A stretch of 64,000 nt of DNA from Pseudomonas sp. G34 (lineage in GTDB: Bacteria; Pseudomonadota; Gammaproteobacteria; Pseudomonadales; Pseudomonadaceae): assembly GCF_031119625.1 (NCBI RefSeq), contig NZ_JAVHZV010000010.1, positions 124,001 to 188,000 on the forward strand, written 5' to 3'. Of the stretch, positions 56,490-63,765 are shown in pieces. The notes below the pieces were generated by a model. The model was not told the origin of the DNA and did no database searches. It worked only from the letters and a program-made list of their open reading frames with translations. How positions within the stretch are numbered: the first letter of the stretch is position 1; each line of letters opens with the position of its first letter. Made by a program: the position numbers and the translations under genes.

Positions 56490-57745
56490 GCGAACAGGCT
56501 GACCTGCTGATCATCGGCGCCGGCCCGGCCGGCCTGTCCGCCGCGCTGGCCGCTGCAGGCGACGGTATGCAGGTGGTGCTGCTCGACGACAATCCATTGC
56601 CCGGCGGGCAGATCTGGCGCGATGGCGCGGGAGCCAAGGTGCCTGCCCAGGCGCGCCGCCTGCGCGATGCTGTGGATAACCACGCCAGTATCCAGCGCCA
56701 CGCCGCCACCCGCGTGGTGGCCTGCGCCGGCAGCCATGCGCTGCTGGTGGAAGGTGCCGAGCGCGGCTGGGTGATCGCCTATCGCAAGCTGATCCTGTGC
56801 ACCGGCGCGCGCGAGTTGTTGCTGCCGTTTCCCGGCTGGACGTTGCCCGGTGTTACCGGTGCCGGCGGCCTGCAGGCGTTGATCAAGGGCGGCCTGCCGG
56901 TGGCCGGTGAGCGCATCGTGATCGCCGGCGGCGGCCCGCTGCTGCTGGCCAGCGCGAGCACCGCGAAACAGGCCGGCGCTCAGGTGTTACGCATTGCCGA
57001 GCAGGCATCAACAGGTGCCGTCGCCGCCTTCGCCCTGCAACTGCCGCGCTGGCCGCACAAGCTGTTGCAGTCCTTCGGCCTGCTCGATGGCGGTTACCGC
57101 CCAGGCACGCGCATCGTCGCCGCGCTGGGGCAGGATCGCCTGGAAGGCGTGCGCCTGAGGCGTGACGGCAAGCTCGAAGAGCTGGCGTGCGAGCGCCTTG
57201 CCTGCGGTTTCGGCCTGATCCCCAACGTGCAGCTGGGGCAGGCGCTCGGCTGTGCGCTGGGTAACGGCGCCATCAAGGTGGACGCCTGGCAGGCGACCGA
57301 TGTGGCCGGCATCTACGCGGCGGGCGAATGCACCGGTTTCGGCGGCAGCGAACTGGCCCTGGTCGAAGGCCGCATTGCCGGCCACGCCGCCGCCGGCAAC
57401 CGCGAGGCCGCGCGGCAGTTGCGGGCAACCCGTGCCCGCTGGCAACGCTTTGCCGATGCGCTGAACAAGCACTTCGCGCTGGATCCCGCGCTCAAACACC
57501 TGGCGCAACCAGACACCCTGCTGTGCCGCTGCGAAGACGTGCCCTATGGCGCCGTGGCCACGCACGGCAGCTGGCGTGAGGCGAAACTGGCGACCCGCTG
57601 CGGCATGGGCGCCTGCCAGGGGCGGGTGTGCGCCGCCGCTGCCCATCATCTGTTCGGTTGGCAGCCGCCAGCACCCCGGCCGCCCTTCAGCCCGGCACGC
57701 ATCGACACGCTTATCAGGCTGGAAGAGGCGTTGCAGAGCGAGTGA
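56486..57745 (+). CDS. lhpE: D-hydroxyproline dehydrogenase alpha-type FAD/NAD(P)-binding subunit
   Basis: 419 residues, ATG overlapping the lhpF stop by 4 bp (a second ATG lies 6 bp upstream). Two dinucleotide-binding motifs (LLIIGAGPAGLSAALAAAG and RIVIAGGGPLLLASAS), and a C-terminal Cys-rich domain (LCRCEDVPYG, CGMGACQGRVC) likely to bind an iron-sulfur cluster. Matches the large subunit of LhpBEF/OoxA-type complexes. Last gene of the lhpA-B-F-E operon; a sigma-54-driven RNA gene follows about 180 bp later. Confidence 0.86.
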   Translation: MSEQADLLIIGAGPAGLSAALAAAGDGMQVVLLDDNPLPGGQIWRDGAGAKVPAQARRLRDAVDNHASIQRHAATRVVACAGSHALLVEGAERGWVIAYRKLILCTGARELLLPFPGWTLPGVTGAGGLQALIKGGLPVAGERIVIAGGGPLLLASASTAKQAGAQVLRIAEQASTGAVAAFALQLPRWPHKLLQSFGLLDGGYRPGTRIVAALGQDRLEGVRLRRDGKLEELACERLACGFGLIPNVQLGQALGCALGNGAIKVDAWQATDVAGIYAAGECTGFGGSELALVEGRIAGHAAAGNREAARQLRATRARWQRFADALNKHFALDPALKHLAQPDTLLCRCEDVPYGAVATHGSWREAKLATRCGMGACQGRVCAAAAHHLFGWQPPAPRPPFSPARIDTLIRLEEALQSE

Positions 57746-57796
57746 CACAGCAATGGGGGCCATTTTCCGACGCCCCATGAGCCGCACACATCAAAC

Positions 57797-57822
57797 GGTA
57801 ACAAAACGGGTAGCGCGGTAAC
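57797..57822 (+). promoter_or_regulatory. Candidate activator-binding repeats upstream of the crcY-like gene
   Basis: Two copies of GGTAAC (57797-57802, 57817-57822) separated by 14 bases, about 80-100 bp before the sigma-54 promoter. CbrB, the known activator of crcZ and crcY, binds TGTTAC/GTAACA-type half-sites at similar distance. Here they are in direct orientation, so assignment is tentative. Confidence 0.45.
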
Positions 57823-57897
57823 GCTTTTGTGCCCCGCAGCACAGTCAGAAAAACGCTGAAAATCTTAAGTTATTGATAAATAAAGATATTCAAAAAT

Positions 57898-57913
57898 TGG
57901 CACAGGTTATGCT
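57898..57913 (+). promoter_or_regulatory. Sigma-54 promoter of the crcY-like small RNA
   Basis: TGGCACAGGTTATGCT: GG at 57899-57900 and GC at 57911-57912, 10 bases apart, with a perfect TGGCAC -24 box. Predicted transcription start near 57923, at GCACAACAA, like the known 5' ends of CrcZ/CrcY. Upstream 50 bp are strongly AT-rich. Confidence 0.85.
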
Positions 57914-57922
57914 CTATCTCCC

Positions 57923-58256
57923 GCACAACAAAAATAACAAGACGCACCCCATAACAAGAACAAGACAACGGCTCTAGCATAAGAAAGACAAAAACGCAGA
58001 GACGCAGCTAACTGATTTCTTTGGAGAGGACCGCCCTCGGGCTTGTACCGCAACCGGGTCTAGAACAATAAAACTGCTTTGCAAGGCAGCGACAGACGGG
58101 TTGGATCTCAGGATCACGGCAACATCAGCGTCCAAACAAATCCGTTCGCTCTTGGCCTCCTTTGGAGGCCTCGGCTAAAACAACAACAATAGGCCGTTAG
58201 CACTAACAAGAACGATGATTCGAACAAGATTTAGGGGAGCCTCGGCTCCCCTTTCT
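57923..58256 (+). ncRNA. crcY: CrcY/CrcZ-type Hfq-sequestering small RNA
   Basis: About 330 nt without a convincing reading frame. The 5' end GCACAACAAAAATAACAAG is like CrcZ, and A-rich AAnAAnAA motifs recur: near 57926-57940, 57951-57966, 57981-57995, 58063-58073, 58177-58189 and 58204-58212. A central hairpin GCCTCCTTTGGAGGC (58155-58169) and a terminal terminator are present. CrcZ/CrcY RNAs titrate Hfq/Crc and relieve catabolite repression; their genes depend on sigma-54 and CbrB, which fits the promoter. No cbrB is adjacent, so this is a CrcY/CrcX-like copy rather than CrcZ. Confidence 0.8.
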
Positions 58257-58262
58257 GCTTTC
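58233..58262 (+). terminator. Terminator of the crcY-like RNA
   Basis: AGGGGAGC and GCTCCCCT form an 8-bp perfect stem with CTCG loop, followed by TTCTGCTTTCT. It sets the 3' end of the small RNA near 58256. The remaining gap up to 58386 shows no further gene. Confidence 0.8.
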
Positions 58263-58386
58263 TGGCGTTTGTGCCAGCCGCCTTCCCCGCGTACCGCGCG
58301 TTCTTGCAGCCCCACGGACTCAATAGCTGCCTGCCTTTCGATAACGCGCTAGGCTCTGCAGCTATTCAAACTGTCTGCAGCCAGCC

Positions 58387-59136
58387 ATGCACAGCCTGCT
58401 CCCGAACTCGCCTCATCCCGACCTGCCGACATTGATCAGCACCCTCATGCAGATCGAGCCGTTGCTCGATGCCATGCCCGAGGTGGTGTTCTTCATCAAG
58501 GACACGCAGACCCGCTATGCCCTGGTCAACCAGACCCTGGCCCAGCGGCTGGGCTTCAAGAGCAAGGACAAGCTGGTGGGGATGACCGCCGAACAGGTGT
58601 TCCCGGCCAGCTTCGGGCCCTCCTACACGGCGCAGGATCGCCGCGTATTGGATGGCGGCACTCAGCTCGACGACCAGCTGGAGCTGCACCTTTATTACGG
58701 CAACCAGCCGGTCTGGTGCCTGACCCACAAGCTGGCGCTGCGCAACAGAAGCGGAGACATCATCGGCCTGGCCGGCATCTCCCGGGATGTGCAGCTGCCG
58801 CAATCGGGCCACCCGGCCTACCCGAAGCTTGCGGCGGTGGATGCCCATATCCGCGAGCACTTCGCCCGGCCGATCAGCCTGGCCGAGCTCACCGAGCTGG
58901 CCGGATTGTCGGTGGCGCAACTGGAGCGCCACTGCAAGCGCATCTTCCAACTCACCCCGCGACAGATGATCCACAAGGCGCGCCTCGGCGAAGCCAGCCG
59001 CCTGCTGCAGCACGACCTGCCAATCACCGAGATCGCCCTGCGCTGCGGTTACACCGACCACAGCGCCTTCAGCCGCCAGTTCCGTGCGCTGACCGGGCTG
59101 ACGCCGAGTCAATTCCGCGAATCGCACACCGGCTGA
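58387..59136 (+). CDS. PAS-AraC transcriptional regulator
   Basis: 249 residues. N-terminal PAS domain (about 20-135: PEVVFFIKDTQTRYALVNQTLAQRLGF ... IIGLAGISRDVQ) and a C-terminal AraC/XylS DNA-binding pair of helix-turn-helices (ISLAELTELAGLSVAQLERHCKRIF and ITEIALRCGYTDHSAFSRQFRALTGLTPSQFRE). The combination is less common than cupin-AraC. Such regulators in Pseudomonas often activate amino acid degradation. Placement between the lhp dehydrogenase and deaminase genes makes hydroxyproline control plausible. The ATG at 58387 is the first usable start; no strong ribosome site. Confidence 0.85.
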   Translation: MHSLLPNSPHPDLPTLISTLMQIEPLLDAMPEVVFFIKDTQTRYALVNQTLAQRLGFKSKDKLVGMTAEQVFPASFGPSYTAQDRRVLDGGTQLDDQLELHLYYGNQPVWCLTHKLALRNRSGDIIGLAGISRDVQLPQSGHPAYPKLAAVDAHIREHFARPISLAELTELAGLSVAQLERHCKRIFQLTPRQMIHKARLGEASRLLQHDLPITEIALRCGYTDHSAFSRQFRALTGLTPSQFRESHTG

Positions 59137-59308
59137 TACCAACGGCTGTTCCGAAACAGGGCGGCAGCGCGCGGCTATCGCTCCCATCTGTAACACCCGA
59201 CCTGGGCTCTTGACTGCCCCATTTGCCCCTCATCCCCTCCCGAGCCGCCACGGTCCGCGGCCTGCAGCCTCACGCCGCAGAACAGGCACAGCGGTTGCAT
59301 ATTAAATA

Positions 59309-59318
59309 TCGTATACGA
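59309..59318. promoter_or_regulatory. GntR-type operator TCGTATACGA, copy 1
   Basis: Perfect 10-bp palindrome TCGTATACGA within ATATCGTATACGAAATC, in AT-rich DNA 50 bp before a short exported reading frame. The same core is found at 59596. In the 502-bp gap 59137-59638 these palindromes and the short frame are the only recognisable items. Confidence 0.6.
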
Positions 59319-59359
59319 AATCACCTATAGCGATTGCCCGCACCGTTTCCGAGGCTCCT

Positions 59360-59482
59360 GTGAAAAACCCGGCTTTTGCCGTAGCCCTCAGCGCAGTACT
59401 CAGCACCACCCTGATCGGCACCGCGCACGCCGACAAACCCGACCCGCTCATCGAGCCCGGCAAATTCCCCCGGCACATATGA
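59360..59482 (+). pseudogene. Short exported reading frame, possible remnant
   Basis: GTG start, 40 codons: a convincing Sec signal peptide (VKNPAFAVALSAVLSTTLIGTAHA) then DKPDPLIEPGKFPRHI and TGA. After that TGA the frame stays open for six more codons (PLELKR) to TAA, so a Trp to stop change in a slightly longer peptide is possible. It may be the broken 5' end of a periplasmic or outer-membrane protein gene belonging to the hydroxyproline operon, or a genuine small secreted peptide. No family recognised. Confidence 0.35.
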
Positions 59483-59595
59483 CCCTTGGAGCTGAAGCGG
59501 TAAGACGCGCTGAAGACTTGAACATGCCGGCTCGCCGGTACTGACCGAACGTACGGCCAACAACGGAAAACAGAGGGCCTATCTCGACTCCCTGC

Positions 59596-59609
59596 TTTCG
59601 TATACGAAA
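59596..59609. promoter_or_regulatory. GntR-type operator TTTCGTATACGAAA, copy 2
   Basis: Perfect 14-bp palindrome 29 bp upstream of the deaminase ATG. Size and symmetry fit FCD-type GntR operators, and the left half recurs before the GntR gene at 50476. Its position near the gene suggests repression of the deaminase-TRAP operon. Confidence 0.7.
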
Positions 59610-59638
59610 TATTTTGAATTCACCCAGGAGGCAGCACC

Positions 59639-60586
59639 ATGAGCAGCACCATCTTCACCGGTACCATTCCCGCCCTGATGACCCCGTGCACCGTCGACCG
59701 CCAGCCGGACTTCGACGCCCTGGTGCGCAAGGGTAAACAACTGATCGAGGCCGGCATGAGCGCGGTGGTCTACTGCGGCTCCATGGGCGACTGGCCGCTG
59801 CTTACCGAGGCTCAGCGCCAGGAAGGCGTGGCACGCCTGGTGGCTGCCGGCATCCCGACCATCGTCGGCACCGGGGCGGTGAACAGCCGCGAAGCGGTGT
59901 CCCACGCTGCCCATGCTGCCAAGGTCGGCGCCCATGGTCTGATGGTCATCCCGCGCGTGTTGTCCCGAGGGGCTTCGCCAGCCGCCCAGGAAGCCCACTT
60001 CGCCGCCATTCTCGAAGCGGCGCCGAAGCTGCCGGCGGTGATCTACAACAGCCCGTACTACGGCTTCGCCACCCGCGCCGAGCTGTTCTTCAAGCTGCGT
60101 CGCAAGTACCCCAACCTGATCGGCTTCAAGGAATTCGGCGGCGCCGCCGACATGCGCTACGCCGCCGAGCACATCACCTCCCAGGACAAGGACGTGATCC
60201 TGATGGCCGGCGTCGACACCCAGGTGGTGCACGGCTTCGTCAATTGCGGCGCGACGGGCGCCATCACCGGGATCGGCAACGCCCTGCCCCGCGAAGTGCT
60301 GCAACTGGTCGAGCTGAGCAAGCAGGCCGCCAAGGGCGATGCCGTCGCCCGCCGTCGCGCGCTGGAGCTGTCCGAGGCGCTGAACGTGCTGTCGTCCTTC
60401 GACGAAGGCACCGACCTGGTTCTCTACTACAAGCACCTGATGGTGCTGGGCGGCGACCAGGAGTACGCCCTGCATTTCTACGAAACCGATGCCCTCAGCG
60501 ACGCCCAGCGTAACTACGCCGAGACCCAGTACAGGCTGTTCCGCCAGTGGTACGCCAACTGGTCGACACAGCAGAGCGCCGCCTGA
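59639..60586 (+). CDS. lhpC: 1-pyrroline-4-hydroxy-2-carboxylate deaminase (DapA family)
   Basis: 315 residues, DHDPS/NAL aldolase-like barrel. Schiff-base Lys164 in NLIGFKEFGGAADM and Tyr136 in VIYNSPYYGF are present; the GTTGE loop of true DapA is replaced by CGSMGDWPLL, as in the hydroxyproline branch. The reaction opens the pyrroline ring to 2-oxoglutarate semialdehyde plus ammonia, the step after LhpBEF. Strong ribosome site (CAGGAGG). The following TRAP genes and semialdehyde dehydrogenase support this role rather than lysine synthesis. Confidence 0.88.
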   Translation: MSSTIFTGTIPALMTPCTVDRQPDFDALVRKGKQLIEAGMSAVVYCGSMGDWPLLTEAQRQEGVARLVAAGIPTIVGTGAVNSREAVSHAAHAAKVGAHGLMVIPRVLSRGASPAAQEAHFAAILEAAPKLPAVIYNSPYYGFATRAELFFKLRRKYPNLIGFKEFGGAADMRYAAEHITSQDKDVILMAGVDTQVVHGFVNCGATGAITGIGNALPREVLQLVELSKQAAKGDAVARRRALELSEALNVLSSFDEGTDLVLYYKHLMVLGGDQEYALHFYETDALSDAQRNYAETQYRLFRQWYANWSTQQSAA

Positions 60587-60727
60587 TCGGGACAGCCGAC
60601 CTGCAACGGGCGTTACCAACGCATGGGTGCGGGAGGCACGGCTCCCGCTTCTTTGGCCACACCTGCCTTGCCTGACTACTGCGCACGCCGCGCACCTGGC
60701 AAACACATAAAAACCAAGGGGAACAGG

Positions 60728-61780
60728 ATGATCAACAAGACCACTCAGCTCTTTGCCGCTCTCGGCCTGGCGCTTTGCTGCGCCACCAGCCAGGCGGCCA
60801 CCTACACCTATTCGGTACCGACTTCGGTGCCGGAAGGCAGTTTCTTCTTCGACAACTTCCTCAAACGCTTCGCCAGCAACGCCGCCCTGCTCACCGACGG
60901 CGAGGTGAAGATCCGCCCGATTGGCGCGGGCGTCATCGTGCCGCCATTCCAGGTTTACGAGTCGGTACAGAACGGTGTGCTCAAGGCGGGCCATTCGACG
61001 CCCACCTACCTGGTCAATCAGGACCCGCTGAACAACGTGTTCGCCGGCTTTCCAGGCGGCATGTCAGGCGAGGAAACCCTTACCTGGCTGTATGAAGGCA
61101 ACGGCCTGAAGTACCTGCAGGAGTTTCGCCGCAAGAACATGGGCCTGCACAGCCTGGTGGTCGGCGTCGGCAGCACCGAAGTGCTGGCCCACTCCAACAA
61201 GAAGATCGAGAAGCTCGAAGACTTCAAAGGCCTGAAATTCCGTACCGCCGGTGCCTGGGCCGAGGTGATTCAGCAGGTCGGCGCATCACCCACCGTAGTG
61301 CCGCCGGGCGAGATCTACACCCTGCTGCAACGCAAGGGCGTAGACGCCGTCGAGTGGGCGACTCCAGGTGCCAACCTGACCGAAGGCTTCCATGAAGTGG
61401 CGCCTTACCTGCTCACGCCTGGTGTGCACCAGCCCTCCTTCGTCTGGGAATTCTTCATGACCGAGGAGAACTGGAACGCCATCGACGAGAAGACCCGCAC
61501 CAAACTGGAAGAGGCAGCCAAGCTGACCACGATGCAAAGCTACTTCCACTTCCTCGACAGCGACATGAAGGCCATGCAGACCTATCGCAAGGCCGGCATC
61601 GAAATCATCGAGCTGGACAAGAGCATCACCGATGACCTGGCCCGGCGTGGCAACCAACTGATCACCGACAAGCTGGAAGCGCGCAAAGCCGACGACATCG
61701 ACGCCAAGGCCATCTTCAAGGACTACAGCGACTACATGCAACGCTGGTCGGAAAACTCCTCCTATCTCTACAGACACTGA
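60728..61780 (+). CDS. TRAP transporter binding protein DctP (hydroxyproline region)
   Basis: 350 residues. Sec signal peptide MINKTTQLFAALGLALCCATSQA; mature YTYSVPTSVPEGSFFFDNFLKRFASNAALLTDGEVKIRPIGAG. TRAP binding-protein blocks: FKGLKFRTAGAWAEVIQQVGA with the conserved Arg that pairs with a carboxylate, PPGEIYTLLQRKGVDAVEWATPG. By context the ligand is trans-4-hydroxy-L-proline or its epimer, not proved. Unlike the DctP at 36438 it uses Sec. Ribosome site AAGGGGAACAGG. Confidence 0.88.
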   Translation: MINKTTQLFAALGLALCCATSQAATYTYSVPTSVPEGSFFFDNFLKRFASNAALLTDGEVKIRPIGAGVIVPPFQVYESVQNGVLKAGHSTPTYLVNQDPLNNVFAGFPGGMSGEETLTWLYEGNGLKYLQEFRRKNMGLHSLVVGVGSTEVLAHSNKKIEKLEDFKGLKFRTAGAWAEVIQQVGASPTVVPPGEIYTLLQRKGVDAVEWATPGANLTEGFHEVAPYLLTPGVHQPSFVWEFFMTEENWNAIDEKTRTKLEEAAKLTTMQSYFHFLDSDMKAMQTYRKAGIEIIELDKSITDDLARRGNQLITDKLEARKADDIDAKAIFKDYSDYMQRWSENSSYLYRH

Positions 61781-61828
61781 TCGGCGCGGTCAGCCGCCCT
61801 CGGGTGGCCGGCCGGCTAAGGAGGCGTT

Positions 61829-62335
61829 ATGAAAAACAGATGGTACGACTGGCCAGCGCAAGCGCTGCTGTGCCTGGCAGCCAGCATGGCACTGATCATG
61901 GTGCTGGCGATGATCTACGAAGTGTTCTCGCGTTATGCCCTCAACAGTCCGACGCTCTGGGCCTTCGATATTTCCTACATGCTCAACGGCTGCATCTTCC
62001 TGCTAGGCTGCGCCTACGCGCTGAAGGAAGAAACCCATGTGCGCGTCGACTTTCTGTCCTCACGCATGCCGCCAGCGGTGCAGCGGTGGTTCAACGCCGG
62101 CTTCTACCTGCTGGTGCTGACACCGATCATCGGTGGCCTGACCTACGTTGCTGGCCGTCGCGCCTGGCATGCCTTTGTCAACGGCGAGGTCGAGCACGTC
62201 AGTGCCTGGGCGCCGCTCATGTGGCCGTTCTACCTGGCTCTCGCGCTGGGCCTGGCGGGCCTGACCTATCAGCTCATCGTGGATGCCGCGTTGTTCATCG
62301 GCAATCGCAAGCAGCCCGGCCACAAGGAACACTGA
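61829..62335 (+). CDS. TRAP transporter small membrane subunit DctQ (hydroxyproline region)
   Basis: 168 residues: helices around QALLCLAASMALIMVLAMIYEVFSRY, FDISYMLNGCIFLLGCAYAL followed by KEETHVRVDFL, and two more near 90-110 and 130-155. Starts with AAGGAGG before ATG. It is 48 bp after the DctP gene and 3 bp before the DctM gene. Confidence 0.9.
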   Translation: MKNRWYDWPAQALLCLAASMALIMVLAMIYEVFSRYALNSPTLWAFDISYMLNGCIFLLGCAYALKEETHVRVDFLSSRMPPAVQRWFNAGFYLLVLTPIIGGLTYVAGRRAWHAFVNGEVEHVSAWAPLMWPFYLALALGLAGLTYQLIVDAALFIGNRKQPGHKEH

Positions 62336-62338
62336 CCG

Positions 62339-63649
62339 ATGATGGAATCCATACCCCTGCTGATGTTCGCCCTGCTGTTCCTGTTGATATTCCTCGGTAT
62401 CCCCGTGTCCTTTTCGTTGATCAGCGTGTCGTGCCTGTTCGGCCTGTTCCTGTTCGGCGACAACATCCTGCAGCAGATGTATGGCTCGCTGCTGCAGGCC
62501 TCGACCAACTTCGCCCTATCGGCCATTCCGCTGTTTGTGCTGATGGGTGCGATCCTCGAACGCACCGGCCTGGCACAACGGCTGTTCAGCGCGATGCAGT
62601 TATGGCTCGGCGGGTTTTCCGGTGGCCTGGCGATTTCCTCGATGTTGATGTGCGGCATCTTCGCTGCCAGTTCCGGTGTGGTTGGAGCAGTGGAAATCGT
62701 CGTGGGCATGATGGCCATTCCGGCCATGTCCAAATACAACTACGACCGCGCACTCATCTCCGGCACCATCTGCGGCGGCGGCTCACTGGGCGCGATCATT
62801 CCGCCCTCGGTGATCGTCGTGGTGTACGCGTCGATGGCGCAGCTGTCGATCGGCCAGCTGTTCGCTGCCACCCTGTTTCCCGGCCTGCTGATGCTCGGCC
62901 TGTTCCTGCTCTACATCATCGTCATCTGCTGGTTGAAGCCTTCACTGGCACCTGCCGTGCCAGAGATGAAGGCCACGCCGCTGGGCGAAAAGCTGAAGAT
63001 CACCCTCAGTGCACTGATTCCGCCACTGCTGCTGATCGCCGCAGTGCTCGGCTCGATGCTCGCTGGTATCGCCTCGCCCACCGAGTCGGCTGCGGTGGGC
63101 GCCTTCGGTGCCGCGGTCCTGGCTATCTGGTTCCGCGAGTTGAGCATTCAGCGGCTGATCGAGGCGCTGGTTTCGACCATCAAGATCACCTCGATGATCA
63201 TGCTGATCGTTGCGGGGGGCATCATGTTCACTGCCATCTTCGCCGCCAGCGGTGGAGGCTGGATGATTGGCGAATTCATGGATGAGATGAATTTCAGCCC
63301 TTATGTACTCATCCTGATTCTCATGGCCATGGTGTTCTTCGCGGGTATGGTGCTGGACTGGATCTCTCTGGTGCTGATCTTCGTGCCGATCTTCACCCCA
63401 CTGGTGAAGGCTGCCGGCATCGACCCGGTCTGGTTTGCAGTGATGTTCATGGTAGTGGTGCAGACCTGCTACCTGACGCCGCCCCTGGCGCCCTCGGTGT
63501 TCTACCTCAAGTCCATTGCCCCGCCGGGTTACGGCTATGGCGTGATGTACCGTGGTGTACTGCCCTTCATCGCCATCCAGTTGCTGCTGTTCCTGCTGAT
63601 CCTGGCAATGCCAGGGATCGCAACGTGGCTGCCAAAGCAATTGTTCTAG
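62339..63649 (+). CDS. TRAP transporter large membrane subunit DctM (hydroxyproline region)
   Basis: 436 residues, hydrophobic. Characteristic blocks: SALSAIPLFVLMGAILERTGLA-like segment near residue 62, SSGVVGAVEIVVGMMAIPAM, GGGSLGAIIPPSVIVVVYASM, and C-terminal YLTPPLAPSVFYLKSIAPPGYGYG. Two consecutive ATG codons (62339, 62342) are possible starts. Completes a Na+-driven importer with the preceding two genes. A hairpin follows the stop. Confidence 0.92.
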   Translation: MMESIPLLMFALLFLLIFLGIPVSFSLISVSCLFGLFLFGDNILQQMYGSLLQASTNFALSAIPLFVLMGAILERTGLAQRLFSAMQLWLGGFSGGLAISSMLMCGIFAASSGVVGAVEIVVGMMAIPAMSKYNYDRALISGTICGGGSLGAIIPPSVIVVVYASMAQLSIGQLFAATLFPGLLMLGLFLLYIIVICWLKPSLAPAVPEMKATPLGEKLKITLSALIPPLLLIAAVLGSMLAGIASPTESAAVGAFGAAVLAIWFRELSIQRLIEALVSTIKITSMIMLIVAGGIMFTAIFAASGGGWMIGEFMDEMNFSPYVLILILMAMVFFAGMVLDWISLVLIFVPIFTPLVKAAGIDPVWFAVMFMVVVQTCYLTPPLAPSVFYLKSIAPPGYGYGVMYRGVLPFIAIQLLLFLLILAMPGIATWLPKQLF

Positions 63650-63658
63650 GTCTGTTGA

Positions 63659-63682
63659 ATCAGCCCGTGAATCCGGGCTGAT
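63659..63682 (+). terminator. Hairpin after the TRAP operon
   Basis: ATCAGCCCG and CGGGCTGAT form a 9-bp perfect stem with a 6-base loop, 10 bp after the stop codon; only a weak T content follows (CCACGG), so read-through into the dehydrogenase gene is likely. Confidence 0.5.
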
Positions 63683-63765
63683 CCACGGCAGACTTGCGCA
63701 ACTGATCAGACATCGTACAATCAAAGCCTTTTCCGTACGTGTAAACGTCCCAACAGGAGCTAACA

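Noticed and set aside
57746..58386. Protein gene in the 640-bp gap
   Set aside because: All frames are short, and the sequence is explained better by a sigma-54 promoter, an A-rich small RNA and a terminator.
59480..59482. TGA as selenocysteine codon
   Set aside because: No SECIS-like hairpin follows and only six codons remain; an ordinary stop is simpler.
59639..60586. Lysine-pathway DapA (dihydrodipicolinate synthase)
   Set aside because: The DapA-type GTTGE loop is replaced, and the neighbours are hydroxyproline and TRAP genes, not lysine genes.
61804..63285. 493-codon plus-strand frame
   Set aside because: Overlaps DctQ and DctM in another frame; Arg/Pro/His-rich shadow with no family features, whereas the overlapped frames encode clear TRAP subunits.
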